The notes beneath the pieces were generated by a model, which had not been told where the DNA came from, ran no database searches, and was given only the letters and a program-made list of their open reading frames with translations. From DATMBL01 sp050735975 (GTDB taxonomy: Bacteria > Desulfobacterota > Binatia > UBA9968): a stretch of 29,967 nt of DNA. The position numbers and the translations under genes are program-made. This document shows positions 8,112 through 14,974 of this stretch, piece after piece; within the stretch, counting starts at the first letter, position 1; each line of letters starts with the position of its first letter. The DNA is taken from assembly GCA_050735975.1 (NCBI GenBank), contig JBOHVS010000286.1, positions 1-29,967 on the forward strand, in the 5' to 3' direction.

Positions 8112-8119
8112 CCCGCACA

Positions 8120-8139
8120 GGGGTCAAATCTTTTGTTGA
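8120..8139 (+). repeat. Left terminal inverted repeat of the RAYT unit
   Basis: A 20-base arm that matches 9120-9139 in inverted orientation without a mismatch. It contains the transposase stop codon (TGA at 8124-8126, minus strand) and encodes its last residues, so the element end and the protein C-terminus are the same DNA. Confidence 0.85.
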
Positions 8140-9083
8140 TAGATCTCGTCGCCGAGGCTCTCGATCTGGGCTCTGAACTTCTTGTCGCTTTGCATCTTTG
8201 CTTTGATCCCGTGGCAACTCCATCCCACTGCACCATAGCTCCCTAACCCAAAGAGTTTAGCCGTCTCCTGTAACGTCTGATCGCAACAGCGCCGGACCAG
8301 GTACATCGCCACCTTCCGAGCCTCGTTCTCTTTTCCCCTTACTCCCCGGAGCACATCCTCTTTCGCGATCTTGTAGATCGCTGCAACTCGCCGCAGCACG
8401 TGCTCTGGAGCCCGCTGTACTATCCGCCTTTGATATCGCGGTTGCTCTCGCCCAAGTTCCCCTACTCGCCCTCTCACCTCCTCGACAAACTCATCTCCTC
8501 CCAAGACGACGCTCTGTCGCCCGGACTCATAGAATTCTTTAAGGCTTTCCTCGTTCCCGGATAGCACAAAGTCGTGAAACGCTTGTCTCCCGCCCAGTTG
8601 CTCCAGCACTTCGGCTGTACTAAGCCACTTCGGTCCTCCTCCGGGCCTTAGATACTGACGATGGCTGCTCCAGCGGTAATCTTCGGGCCTCTTTATGATC
8701 CCAGCCTCTACTGGATTCAGATGAATGTAACGGACTACAGCGCTCAGATACTCATCTCGATCGACTAAAATCGCCTTGTAGCGGCCCCGAAAGAGCGCGC
8801 CGTCCCGATTATGGCTCCGGTTGAATCGTTGGGTGTAAAGGCCATCCACGTGGCGCATGACACGGGCGAGATTTCCTTTTGGAGTCCTTAGACACACATG
8901 GTAGTGGTTTCTCATCACGCAATATCCAAACACTTCTATTCCCCAGATTCGATGGGCATCCGCCAGCGTATCCAGAAATGCTTGGTAATCCTGCCCTCGA
9001 AGAAAGCTCGGCTGCCGCGCCGTCCCACGGTTCATGACATGGTACACCGCTCCTTCGTATTGGATCCGTAAAGGACGTGACAT
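8124..9083 (-). CDS. REP-associated tyrosine transposase (RAYT, Y1/HUH family) with C-terminal helix-turn-helix domain
   Basis: A 319-residue single-strand DNA transposase related to IS200/IS605 TnpA. The N-terminus SRPLRIQYEGAVYHVMNRG is the family hallmark. The HUH metal-binding motif is NHYHVCL in YCVMRNHYHVCLRTP, and the catalytic tyrosine is expected in VVRYIHLNPVEAG. A YRWSSHRQYL segment follows, as usual. The C-terminal third (HVLRRVAAIYKIAKEDVLRG, then ARKVAMYLVRRCCDQTLQETAKLFGLG) looks like a DnaA-C-like helix-turn-helix, found in the longer RAYT group. I chose ATG 9083; a TTG at 9116 would add 11 residues unlike the family. All motifs are intact. RAYTs are thought to mobilise REP palindromes, and the flanking repeats support that here. 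Confidence 0.9.
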   Translation of the reverse strand: MSRPLRIQYEGAVYHVMNRGTARQPSFLRGQDYQAFLDTLADAHRIWGIEVFGYCVMRNHYHVCLRTPKGNLARVMRHVDGLYTQRFNRSHNRDGALFRGRYKAILVDRDEYLSAVVRYIHLNPVEAGIIKRPEDYRWSSHRQYLRPGGGPKWLSTAEVLEQLGGRQAFHDFVLSGNEESLKEFYESGRQSVVLGGDEFVEEVRGRVGELGREQPRYQRRIVQRAPEHVLRRVAAIYKIAKEDVLRGVRGKENEARKVAMYLVRRCCDQTLQETAKLFGLGSYGAVGWSCHGIKAKMQSDKKFRAQIESLGDEIYQQKI

Positions 9084-9119
9084 CGTGACACCGCCATTAT
9101 CAGAAAGGCCAGTCAACTG

Positions 9120-9139
9120 TCAACAAAAGATTTGACCCC
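9120..9139 (-). repeat. Right terminal inverted repeat of the RAYT unit
   Basis: The exact inverted partner of 8120-8139, lying 36 bases upstream of the transposase ATG. It may therefore overlap the transposase promoter or leader. Confidence 0.85.
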
Positions 9140-9166
9140 AGACCTGTGGGCTAGTGTGGCGAGATG

Positions 9167-10012
9167 CTAATCGTGGTAGGAGTAACCTTCCAAAAATTGG
9201 AAGCTGTTCATCTTGTGTTTGACGGCGTTGATCAGCTCCGGAGTCCATGGAACTTCATATCGGCTCTTGTGGGGTGATTTGAAAACGATGCTGGCGCAAG
9301 CCTCGTAATACGCGTCCGGACTGCTGATGTGAAGGAAATCGCAAACGGCCTTCATAACGCCCTTCGGATCGGCAATCAGAGCCTCATGCCTGAGATCATG
9401 CACATCGGAGTTGGTTTGCGTTTTGATTTCATTGACAGCTTGACACAAGGAAAAAAATCGATCGCTGCTTTGTTCCACTGTGAAGTTTAACCGTAGACTG
9501 ATCGTGCTGATAATATCGTATGGATTTCGTATTACATGAACGAGTTTTGTTTTTACGCCTAGTTTGCGCTCGAGGTTGGGTAACAGGAATGGCTTTGCCC
9601 GGAGTCGCGTGGCGGAAGCTCCTCCCATTTTATCCCCGATCACCAGCAGCTCGTCGCATCTGCCTTGCCATTGGCCGGCAATATCGTAAGTATATCCTGT
9701 CCGTTGCCGGCCGGATTCCGCGAGCCTCCTGGAATTACGCAGCAAAAGATAGAAAAGCTGGTTTTTGCTGAACCCGGCTTCGAGCACCCGAAGCGCGTTG
9801 ACTTCATCCGAAATGATCGCGTTCGGGTGAGCGTCCAACAGAGAACCGACCAACGTGTGTCCACTTCGCGGATAGCCGATAAACATAACGAAGGTTTCGA
9901 TGTGGTGAAACAGCCTGCGATGCCTGAAGCCGCCGCATAAAGACAGGAGGTAAAGGCGCTTTTTCTTGCGGAGGGGTTTGAATCCTGCGACTCCGGGTTG
10001 TTTCGTCATCAT
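9167..10012 (-). CDS. Sulfotransferase family protein
   Basis: A 281-residue sulfotransferase on the strand opposite to the other glycan genes. The 5'-phosphosulfate-binding loop is IGYPRSGHTLVGSLL (residues 45-59), where GH replaces the more common GT. LVHVIRNPYDIISTIS (157-172, with R162 and S169) is the 3'-phosphate-binding stretch. A later DLRHEALIADPKGVMKAVCDFLHI segment matches the usual helix after that motif. The first 40 residues are basic (FKPLRKKKRLYLLSL) and could be a membrane-associating amphipathic stretch, but no clear transmembrane helix follows. ATG codons at 10012 and 10009 are both possible starts. It ends 28 bases from the right end of the RAYT unit. The acceptor is unknown; the context suggests a surface glycan. 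Confidence 0.82.
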   Translation of the reverse strand: MMTKQPGVAGFKPLRKKKRLYLLSLCGGFRHRRLFHHIETFVMFIGYPRSGHTLVGSLLDAHPNAIISDEVNALRVLEAGFSKNQLFYLLLRNSRRLAESGRQRTGYTYDIAGQWQGRCDELLVIGDKMGGASATRLRAKPFLLPNLERKLGVKTKLVHVIRNPYDIISTISLRLNFTVEQSSDRFFSLCQAVNEIKTQTNSDVHDLRHEALIADPKGVMKAVCDFLHISSPDAYYEACASIVFKSPHKSRYEVPWTPELINAVKHKMNSFQFLEGYSYHD

Positions 10013-10207
10013 TTTAAAGATACAGGCTAGGCTGGTGCTGGGCGAGATTCACTAATGCGGCAATGGCCCGGGGGTGAGCCTTGTTGCATTAAATGTCCAG
10101 GGTACGCCACGGCCCATTGTACATTGACCCCTTAAATAGCATTTCGCGATCAGAAGTTGAAGAAATAGTTTGATTTTTGGTCGCTCTCCTCCTATCTTTT
10201 GGAAGGT

Positions 10208-11050
10208 ATGCGCCTCGGAAACGATCAATCAAGCCCGATGCCGAGTGTCTCGGCAATTCTTGTATGCTTCAATGAGGAAGGCAATATCGGCGCATGCCTC
10301 GAAAGTCTTGGTTGGTGCGACGAAATCGTTGTCGTGGATTCTTTCAGCACGGATAGAACCGTTGAGATTTGCCGTCAATATACCGACCGGGTAATTCAAC
10401 GAGAATGGGCCGGTTATCGTGATCAGAAGGCATTTGCGCACTCTCAAGCCCGAAACGATTGGGTCCTACTGTTGGATTCCGATGAGCGGCTTTCGCCGGA
10501 GCTGAGCCAGGAGATTCGGCAAGCATTGAGTCAAGACAAAGATAAGTATTCGGGGTACTCGATGCCGCGTATGGTGTTTTATTTGGGGCGCTGGTGGCGT
10601 CGTGGTGGGTGGTATCCGGACTACAAAGTCCGGCTATTCCGCCGGGAGCGCGGGAGCTGGGGCGGCTCCGATCCTCATGAAAAGATCATCGTCCACGGCA
10701 AAGTGCGGCGCTTGCATTCCCCGATCTACCACTTCTCCTACCGTAATATCGATGATCATTTGCAGCGCATCAATAAATTCACGACGACGTCGTCTTATGA
10801 GTTGAGAAAAAAGGGGACTCGTTGGCGGGCGACCGACGCCGTGGCGCGCCCGATGTTCCGCTTCTTCCGGTCGTACATCCTGGAACGAGGCTTCCTGGAA
10901 GGGTTTGGCGGCCTTTACGTTGCCGTGACCGCCGCCGTTTATGTTTTTCTCAAGTATGCTAAGCTCTGGGAACTTGAGTTGGAGGACAAAAGAAAAGGTG
11001 ACAGCGGCAACGAGGAGCCGCCCGCTAAAAATCCTACATATCGATCCTGA
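10208..11050 (+). CDS. Glycosyltransferase family 2, WaaE/LgtF-like (LPS core beta-glucosyltransferase type)
   Basis: A roughly 280-residue GT2 enzyme of the group that adds a sugar to inner-core heptose in WaaE/LgtF systems. PSVSAILVCFNEEGNIGACLESLGWCDEIVVVDSFSTDRT is the diagnostic N-terminus, with the CDE...VDS pattern of this group. AGYRDQKAFAHSQARNDWVLLLDSDE carries the DSDE metal motif (residues 90-93). WWRRGGWYPDYKVRLFRRERGSWGG and HEKIIVHGKVRRL are typical of WaaE-like proteins. A hydrophobic stretch near the C-terminus (GGLYVAVTAAVYVFLKYAKLWEL) may anchor it to the inner membrane. Starts at TTG 10199, ATG 10208 and ATG 10238 are all possible; none has an ideal ribosome-binding site. 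It overlaps the GT4 gene, so the two are probably co-translated in LPS core assembly. Confidence 0.85.
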   Translation: MRLGNDQSSPMPSVSAILVCFNEEGNIGACLESLGWCDEIVVVDSFSTDRTVEICRQYTDRVIQREWAGYRDQKAFAHSQARNDWVLLLDSDERLSPELSQEIRQALSQDKDKYSGYSMPRMVFYLGRWWRRGGWYPDYKVRLFRRERGSWGGSDPHEKIIVHGKVRRLHSPIYHFSYRNIDDHLQRINKFTTTSSYELRKKGTRWRATDAVARPMFRFFRSYILERGFLEGFGGLYVAVTAAVYVFLKYAKLWELELEDKRKGDSGNEEPPAKNPTYRS

Positions 11051-12101
11051 ACGGAAGTGGGGAGGCGGGGAGGAGCAGGTGCTTGGTCTCATAGCCCGCC
11101 TTGCGAAGAAGGGGCACCAGAGTCATCTCTTAACAGATCGGCGCGGCCGTCTCTTCGAGCGCAGCCAAGAGATAGGCATCACGACTATCCCGATAAGAGT
11201 TGCAAATGACCTGGATGTCAGGCCGGTCCCCCGGCTCAGGCGGCTTATCTGCCGGGAGCGCTATGACATCGTGCACCTTCACACGAAGAGGGCGCATGCC
11301 CTTTCCTTATGGCTTCCACGGGTTCAGGGTTTGCCCAAATACGTGGTCACGCGGCGTATGGATTATCCGGAGCCGGATAACTGGTATACCCACCTCCTAT
11401 ACAACCGGCGCGTCGATGGCGTTGTCGCCGTATCCGGGGCAATTGCAGATCTGTTGGCCAAAGCAGGAGTGGAGAAGAGCAAAATCCGGCTGATTCACAG
11501 CGGCGTTGATCTTCAAAAATTTGACAGTTACCAGCCAATCCCTCCTCCATCTGCAGATGTTCCAGTGATTGGAACGGCAGCCGTTTTGGAAGAAAGAAAA
11601 GGCCATTCTTATCTTTTGCAGGCAGCTTTGTCACTCAAAAAACAGGGAGTTCGACTGAGATACCGCATCGCCGGTGATGGATCGCTGAAAGGTGAGTTGC
11701 AGGAATTGGCACTCACGCTCGGCTTAAAAGAAGATTTCGAGTTTCTCGGATTCGTCAGCGATATCCCCGGGTTTCTTTCGGCCATTGATATCTTTGTTTT
11801 GCCATCGTTGCACGAGGGTTTGGGCGGGTCGGTGCTGGAAGCGATGGCCGCAGGTAAGCCGGCGGTGGTAAGCCGCGTAGGAGGACTCGTCGATTCCGTT
11901 GTCGATTCGACGACCGGATTTTTGGTTGCGCCGGGGGATGTCGAAGGCATTGCCGGCGCCATTCGCAAGCTGCTTCACGATCGAGCTATGGCCGAGGCGA
12001 TGGGAAAGCGGGGAGCTGAGCGTGTCAGGGACCATTTCACAATGCAACAGATGGCCGACAAGAATGAAGCGTATTATTACGCCTTGCTCGGCGCGATCTA
12101 G
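10998..12101 (+). CDS. Glycosyltransferase family 4 (GT-B fold)
   Basis: A 367-residue GT4 enzyme. LKILHIDPERKWGGGEEQVLGLIARLAKKGH is the N-terminal GT-B beta strand, glycine loop and helix. RYDIVHLHTKRAHALSLWLPR follows. In the C-terminal donor-binding half the retaining-enzyme E-x7-E motif is HEGLGGSVLEAMA (E273 and E281), followed by GKPAVVSRVGGLVDSV and TGFLVAPGD. The best start is GTG 10998, with GGAGG 12 bases upstream (10981-10985). A start at 10941 would overlap the previous gene by 110 bases and add residues unlike the family. Even from 10998 it overlaps the WaaE-like gene by 53 bases. The group includes LPS core heptosyl- and glucosyltransferases; the exact sugar cannot be told. Confidence 0.87.
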   Translation: MTAATRSRPLKILHIDPERKWGGGEEQVLGLIARLAKKGHQSHLLTDRRGRLFERSQEIGITTIPIRVANDLDVRPVPRLRRLICRERYDIVHLHTKRAHALSLWLPRVQGLPKYVVTRRMDYPEPDNWYTHLLYNRRVDGVVAVSGAIADLLAKAGVEKSKIRLIHSGVDLQKFDSYQPIPPPSADVPVIGTAAVLEERKGHSYLLQAALSLKKQGVRLRYRIAGDGSLKGELQELALTLGLKEDFEFLGFVSDIPGFLSAIDIFVLPSLHEGLGGSVLEAMAAGKPAVVSRVGGLVDSVVDSTTGFLVAPGDVEGIAGAIRKLLHDRAMAEAMGKRGAERVRDHFTMQQMADKNEAYYYALLGAI

Positions 12102-12453
12102 CCAAAGATATTTGAAGTTTTCGGTTGAAATTGGATTACAGAATCGCAAAAAGGATGACTCGCGCGAAGACGCAAAGCACGCCAAGTTCGGAAAATAGGA
12201 GAATATTCTTCTTTGCGCTCTTGGCGTCTTGGCGCGATAAAGTTTGTTGAAGCGATTCTGTTGAACATTTAAAAGACCGACACTGGCAGGCGTGGCGTTC
12301 AAGCGCCTTGCTCAATGGAACAGAGATCAGATATCAGAAGTCAGCGGTCGGCGGCTCCTTGCTCCCTGCTCCTCGCTCCCTGCCTTCTGCGCGCCTCGCC
12401 TTTGAGCAGCCTGCAAGAAGATTTTTTCAGCAACCTGTAATGGCTAAGGGGAT
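12102..12453. other. Intergenic region with repeats between the glycan island and the rfaE1 operon
   Basis: No gene is seen in these 352 bases. They hold a large imperfect inverted repeat (12160-12237), a pyrimidine-rich run with repeated GCTCC units (about 12354-12384) and two copies of an 8-mer GCA(G/A)CCTG near 12409 and 12429. These features look like spreading intergenic repeats and mark the boundary between accessory and core genes. The rfaE1 operon promoter may lie here but is not recognisable. Confidence 0.5.
12160..12237. repeat. Imperfect 27-bp inverted repeat of the AAGACGC(A/C)AAG type
   Basis: Left arm 12160-12186 and right arm 12211-12237 match at 22 of 27 positions when one is inverted. 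Both arms carry TCGCGC, AAGACGC and AAG blocks. The 24-base loop contains the palindrome GAATATTC. It could fold into a long hairpin in RNA or DNA. Arms of this kind resemble dispersed intergenic repeats; I see no coding potential. Confidence 0.6.
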
Positions 12454-13455
12454 ATGGACGGGGTGCCGGGAATGAAGAGCCTGGTTGAAGTTGTGGGCAG
12501 GTTTCGAGGAACTCGCCTGCTGGTGGTGGGCGACTTGATGTTGGATCGGTTTGTTTGGGGTGACGTTGAGAGAATATCCCCGGAGGCGCCCGTGCCGGTT
12601 TTGCGGGTCACTTCGGAAGACTCGCGGCTCGGTGGGGCGGCCAACGTCATCCATAATATTCGCGCGTTAGGGGGCCTGGTAACGGCCTGCGGCGTGATCG
12701 GCCGGGATGAAGCCGGGAAGAGAATCGTGAAAGATTTGCGCCGGCTGGGGGTATCGACGGCCGGAGTGTTTCGGGACGGTCGCTTCCAGACGATTCAGAA
12801 GACGCGAATTATCGCGCGCCCAAGACACCAGCAAATCGTCCGTCTGGACCGTGAAAATCCGGTCGGCTTGGAGGGAACGGCGCTTAATAAAATCCGCCAA
12901 TTCGTCCATCAGCAACTGCCTCGCTACGACGGTATCGTGCTTTCGGATTATGGTAAGGGCGTGATTCATGACAACCTTCTAGACCTGATTGCGGAGGCAC
13001 TTGGAAAAGACCGTCGTGTGTGTGTCGTCGATCCCAAGAAAGAAAACTATAAGCGATATCGGCTGCCGACATTGGTGACGCCAAATAAGGACGAGGCCAG
13101 CGAAGCTTCCGGCATCCTGATTCGTGACGGGAACTCGCTTCTAGCCGCGGGAGAAAGGTTACTCAAATTATGGCAGGCCAAGGCAGTGCTTATTACGCGC
13201 GGGCCGGAGGGCATGAGCCTTTTTCGCCCGCGGCAGGCGGTGAAGCATTTTCCAACCGAAGCCAGAGAGATTTTTGAAGTCACGGGGGCCGGAGATACGG
13301 TCGTCGCCGTTTGCGCGCTCGCGCTGGCCAGCGGCGCGAGTTATGAGGACGCGGCGGTTACCGCGAACCTCGCGGCCGGGTTGGTTGGCGGCGAAGTGGG
13401 GACGGTAGCGGTGCCGCTACAGCGACTGAAGAGGACCATCAAGGAACAGCCATGA
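12454..13455 (+). CDS. rfaE1: D-glycero-beta-D-manno-heptose-7-phosphate kinase (RfaE1/HldE kinase domain)
   Basis: A 333-residue PfkB-family kinase that makes heptose 1,7-bisphosphate in the ADP-heptose pathway for LPS inner core. LLVVGDLMLDRFVWGDVERISPEAPVPVL and SRLGGAANVIHNIRALGG are diagnostic for RfaE1. VVDPKKENYKRYR and LVTPNKDEASEASG follow, and the catalytic anion-hole motif is EVTGAGDTVVAVCALAL near the C-terminus. It lacks the nucleotidyltransferase domain of fused HldE, and that half is encoded separately at 17378-17848. The ATG at 12454 has an AAGGGG just upstream. The stop overlaps the yicC start (ATGA), so it heads a coupled four-gene operon. It supports a heptose-containing LPS and links the core genes to the glycosyltransferases upstream. 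Confidence 0.93.
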   Translation: MDGVPGMKSLVEVVGRFRGTRLLVVGDLMLDRFVWGDVERISPEAPVPVLRVTSEDSRLGGAANVIHNIRALGGLVTACGVIGRDEAGKRIVKDLRRLGVSTAGVFRDGRFQTIQKTRIIARPRHQQIVRLDRENPVGLEGTALNKIRQFVHQQLPRYDGIVLSDYGKGVIHDNLLDLIAEALGKDRRVCVVDPKKENYKRYRLPTLVTPNKDEASEASGILIRDGNSLLAAGERLLKLWQAKAVLITRGPEGMSLFRPRQAVKHFPTEAREIFEVTGAGDTVVAVCALALASGASYEDAAVTANLAAGLVGGEVGTVAVPLQRLKRTIKEQP

Positions 13456-14318
13456 AGAGCATGACAGGCTACGGCGAAGGAGCGGCGCAGATTCTCGGTT
13501 CCCGCGTTACGGTTCAACTAAGAAGCTTGAATCATCGCCATCTCGATTTACAACTTAGAACCCCCCGGGAATACCTTTCATTCGAAGAGGAGTTTCGGAA
13601 ACTCATACGGGAAAAGGTGAGCCGGGGCCGGATTGAGGCTTTTATCGGACGTGCTCCGGCCAAGGAGCGGACTCGCAAGCTCGAATTGAACGAGGAGCTT
13701 CTTGGAGAGTATGTGCGGACAATGCGGCGCGCGAAAAGGAGATTCGGACTGGCCGGCGAGGTGGACGTCTCTCTCTTTTCGACTTTCTCCGAGCTTTTTC
13801 AGGTTCGAGAGGTCGAAGCGGCGCCGAATGACGAAAGAAAGGGCCTGTTTAAAGCGTTCAGGGTTGCGCTCCAAAAGCTCGAGGTTTCCCGGGAACGGGA
13901 GGGCCGGCAACTGAAGGGGGACGTTGAGTCTCAAATACGTCATCTGAGAAAGATCGCTGCTGCGCTGGAAAAGGAAGCGGCGCAGATCGGCGTTCGCGCT
14001 CAAAAGGGCGGCGCGGTGCCCAAGGACTTTAACTTGGAGATAAAAAATAGCAACGCGGAAGACGACGTGAACAATTTCGTTCTGAAGGGCGACGTCAACG
14101 AAGAGGTCGTCCGCGTGAAAAGCCACATCGGGGCCCTGGCCGACGTCGTTCAGGAGCGGGACCCGGTTGGGAAGAAGATCGAGTTTATGCTTCAAGAGGT
14201 ACAGCGGGAACTCAACACGATCAGTTCGAAGGTGCCGTACCTTCCGGTCACCAGATTGGTGCTCGAGGGCAAGGAACGAGTCGAAAAAATCCGCGAGCAG
14301 GCTCAAAACATAGAATGA
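13452..14318 (+). CDS. yicC: YicC/YloC family endoribonuclease
   Basis: A 288-residue YicC-family protein. The N-terminal MKSMTGYGEG is the family signature. The YicC_N region covers about residues 1-155, and the conserved C-terminal DUF1732 domain covers about 205-288 (EEVVRVKSHIGALADVV, KKIEFMLQEVQRELNTISSK, ending EKIREQAQNIE). Members are cytoplasmic RNases implicated in small-RNA and mRNA turnover. One residue in the usual ELNTI(G/S)SK(A/S) block varies but is acceptable. The gene overlaps rfaE1 upstream and gmk downstream by four bases each (ATGA junctions). The yicC-gmk order is widely conserved in bacteria, which raises confidence. Confidence 0.93.
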   Translation: MKSMTGYGEGAAQILGSRVTVQLRSLNHRHLDLQLRTPREYLSFEEEFRKLIREKVSRGRIEAFIGRAPAKERTRKLELNEELLGEYVRTMRRAKRRFGLAGEVDVSLFSTFSELFQVREVEAAPNDERKGLFKAFRVALQKLEVSREREGRQLKGDVESQIRHLRKIAAALEKEAAQIGVRAQKGGAVPKDFNLEIKNSNAEDDVNNFVLKGDVNEEVVRVKSHIGALADVVQERDPVGKKIEFMLQEVQRELNTISSKVPYLPVTRLVLEGKERVEKIREQAQNIE

Positions 14319-14974
14319 AGGGAAAGGTGGAGGACGATAGCAAACGGGAGGGCATTATCTTGATCCTCTCCGCTCCGTCGGGAACCGGTAAAACGACGCT
14401 CATCAACCGTCTCCTGGCCCTTTTCCCGGAATTGTCCCTTTCGGTTTCCTACACCACCCGCCGGCGGCGGGGTGATGAGGTTGCCGGGAAAGATTACCAT
14501 TTCGTTCCAGTCCAACGCTTCGCGGCTATGCAGGCAAGGGGTGACTTCGCCGAATGGGCCAAGGTCCACGATTTTCTTTATGGGACCCCCCGCAAGGCTC
14601 TGGATCGATGTGTGAAGCAGGGTCGCGATATTCTTTTGGACATCGACGTCCAGGGCGCGGAACAGATCAAAAAATCGTACCCCGGGGCGATGTCGATCTT
14701 TCTGATTCCTCCGTCCTGGCAGGAGCTAAGGAGACGTTTGGCGTCACGGGGTACGGATGGCCCGAAGATAATCGCCCGCCGGATGGCTAACGCTAAGCGT
14801 GAAATCCGGGCGATCGTGGGGTATGATTACTATATAGTGAACAGGGACGTAAAGCATGCGCTGGCGCAACTGGCGGTGATTATCCGGGCCGAACGGCTTA
14901 AAGTATCTCGGGTAACCAAATGGCGGATCAAACCGCTCTACGATATTACGTGCCATCGGTCCAGTAGGACATGA
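14315..14974 (+). CDS. gmk: Guanylate kinase
   Basis: A 219-residue guanylate kinase that converts GMP and ATP to GDP and ADP. The P-loop is SAPSGTGKTTL (residues 19-29). LSVSYTTRRRRGDEVAGKDYHFV is the GMP-binding segment with its conserved Ser-Tyr-Thr-Thr-Arg motif. GDFAEWAKVHDFLYGTP and ILLDIDVQGAEQIKK follow in the expected order, with the lid at about residues 140-165 (RRRLASRGTDGPKIIARRMANA). The C-terminus carries about 20 residues (KVSRVTKWRIKPLYDITCHRSS) beyond the usual end. It starts by ATGA overlap with yicC and ends by ATGA overlap with rel. The operon thus pairs GDP supply with (p)ppGpp synthesis. The rpoZ gene often found after gmk is absent. Confidence 0.95.
   Translation: MKGKVEDDSKREGIILILSAPSGTGKTTLINRLLALFPELSLSVSYTTRRRRGDEVAGKDYHFVPVQRFAAMQARGDFAEWAKVHDFLYGTPRKALDRCVKQGRDILLDIDVQGAEQIKKSYPGAMSIFLIPPSWQELRRRLASRGTDGPKIIARRMANAKREIRAIVGYDYYIVNRDVKHALAQLAVIIRAERLKVSRVTKWRIKPLYDITCHRSSRT

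Larger units (their letters stand above)
8120..9139 (-). mobile_element. RAYT transposase unit bounded by 20-bp perfect terminal inverted repeats
   Basis: The ends are exact inverted copies: 8120-8139 begins GGGGTCAAATC and 9120-9139 is its reverse complement. Between them lies only one gene, a REP-associated tyrosine transposase on the minus strand. Just outside each repeat is a short REP-like hairpin: ACCC/GGGT at the left end (8111-8124) and CCCA/TGGG at the right end (about 9136-9150). The 1,020-bp unit lies 8 bases after a glycosyltransferase stop codon. No target duplication is obvious, as expected for HUH (Y1) enzymes. This looks like a complete, possibly active or recently active unit. 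Confidence 0.75.

Noticed and set aside
10124..10131. TTGACCCC resembling the RAYT repeat end, as a solo REP copy
   Set aside because: Only eight bases match and no hairpin follows; chance is sufficient.
11724..12302. 192-codon minus-strand frame opposite the end of the GT4 gene
   Set aside because: It is mostly antisense to the conserved donor-binding domain and shows no motif.
13578..14306. 242-codon minus-strand frame opposite yicC
   Set aside because: It mirrors the yicC coding strand completely, has no recognisable domain, and yicC is certain.
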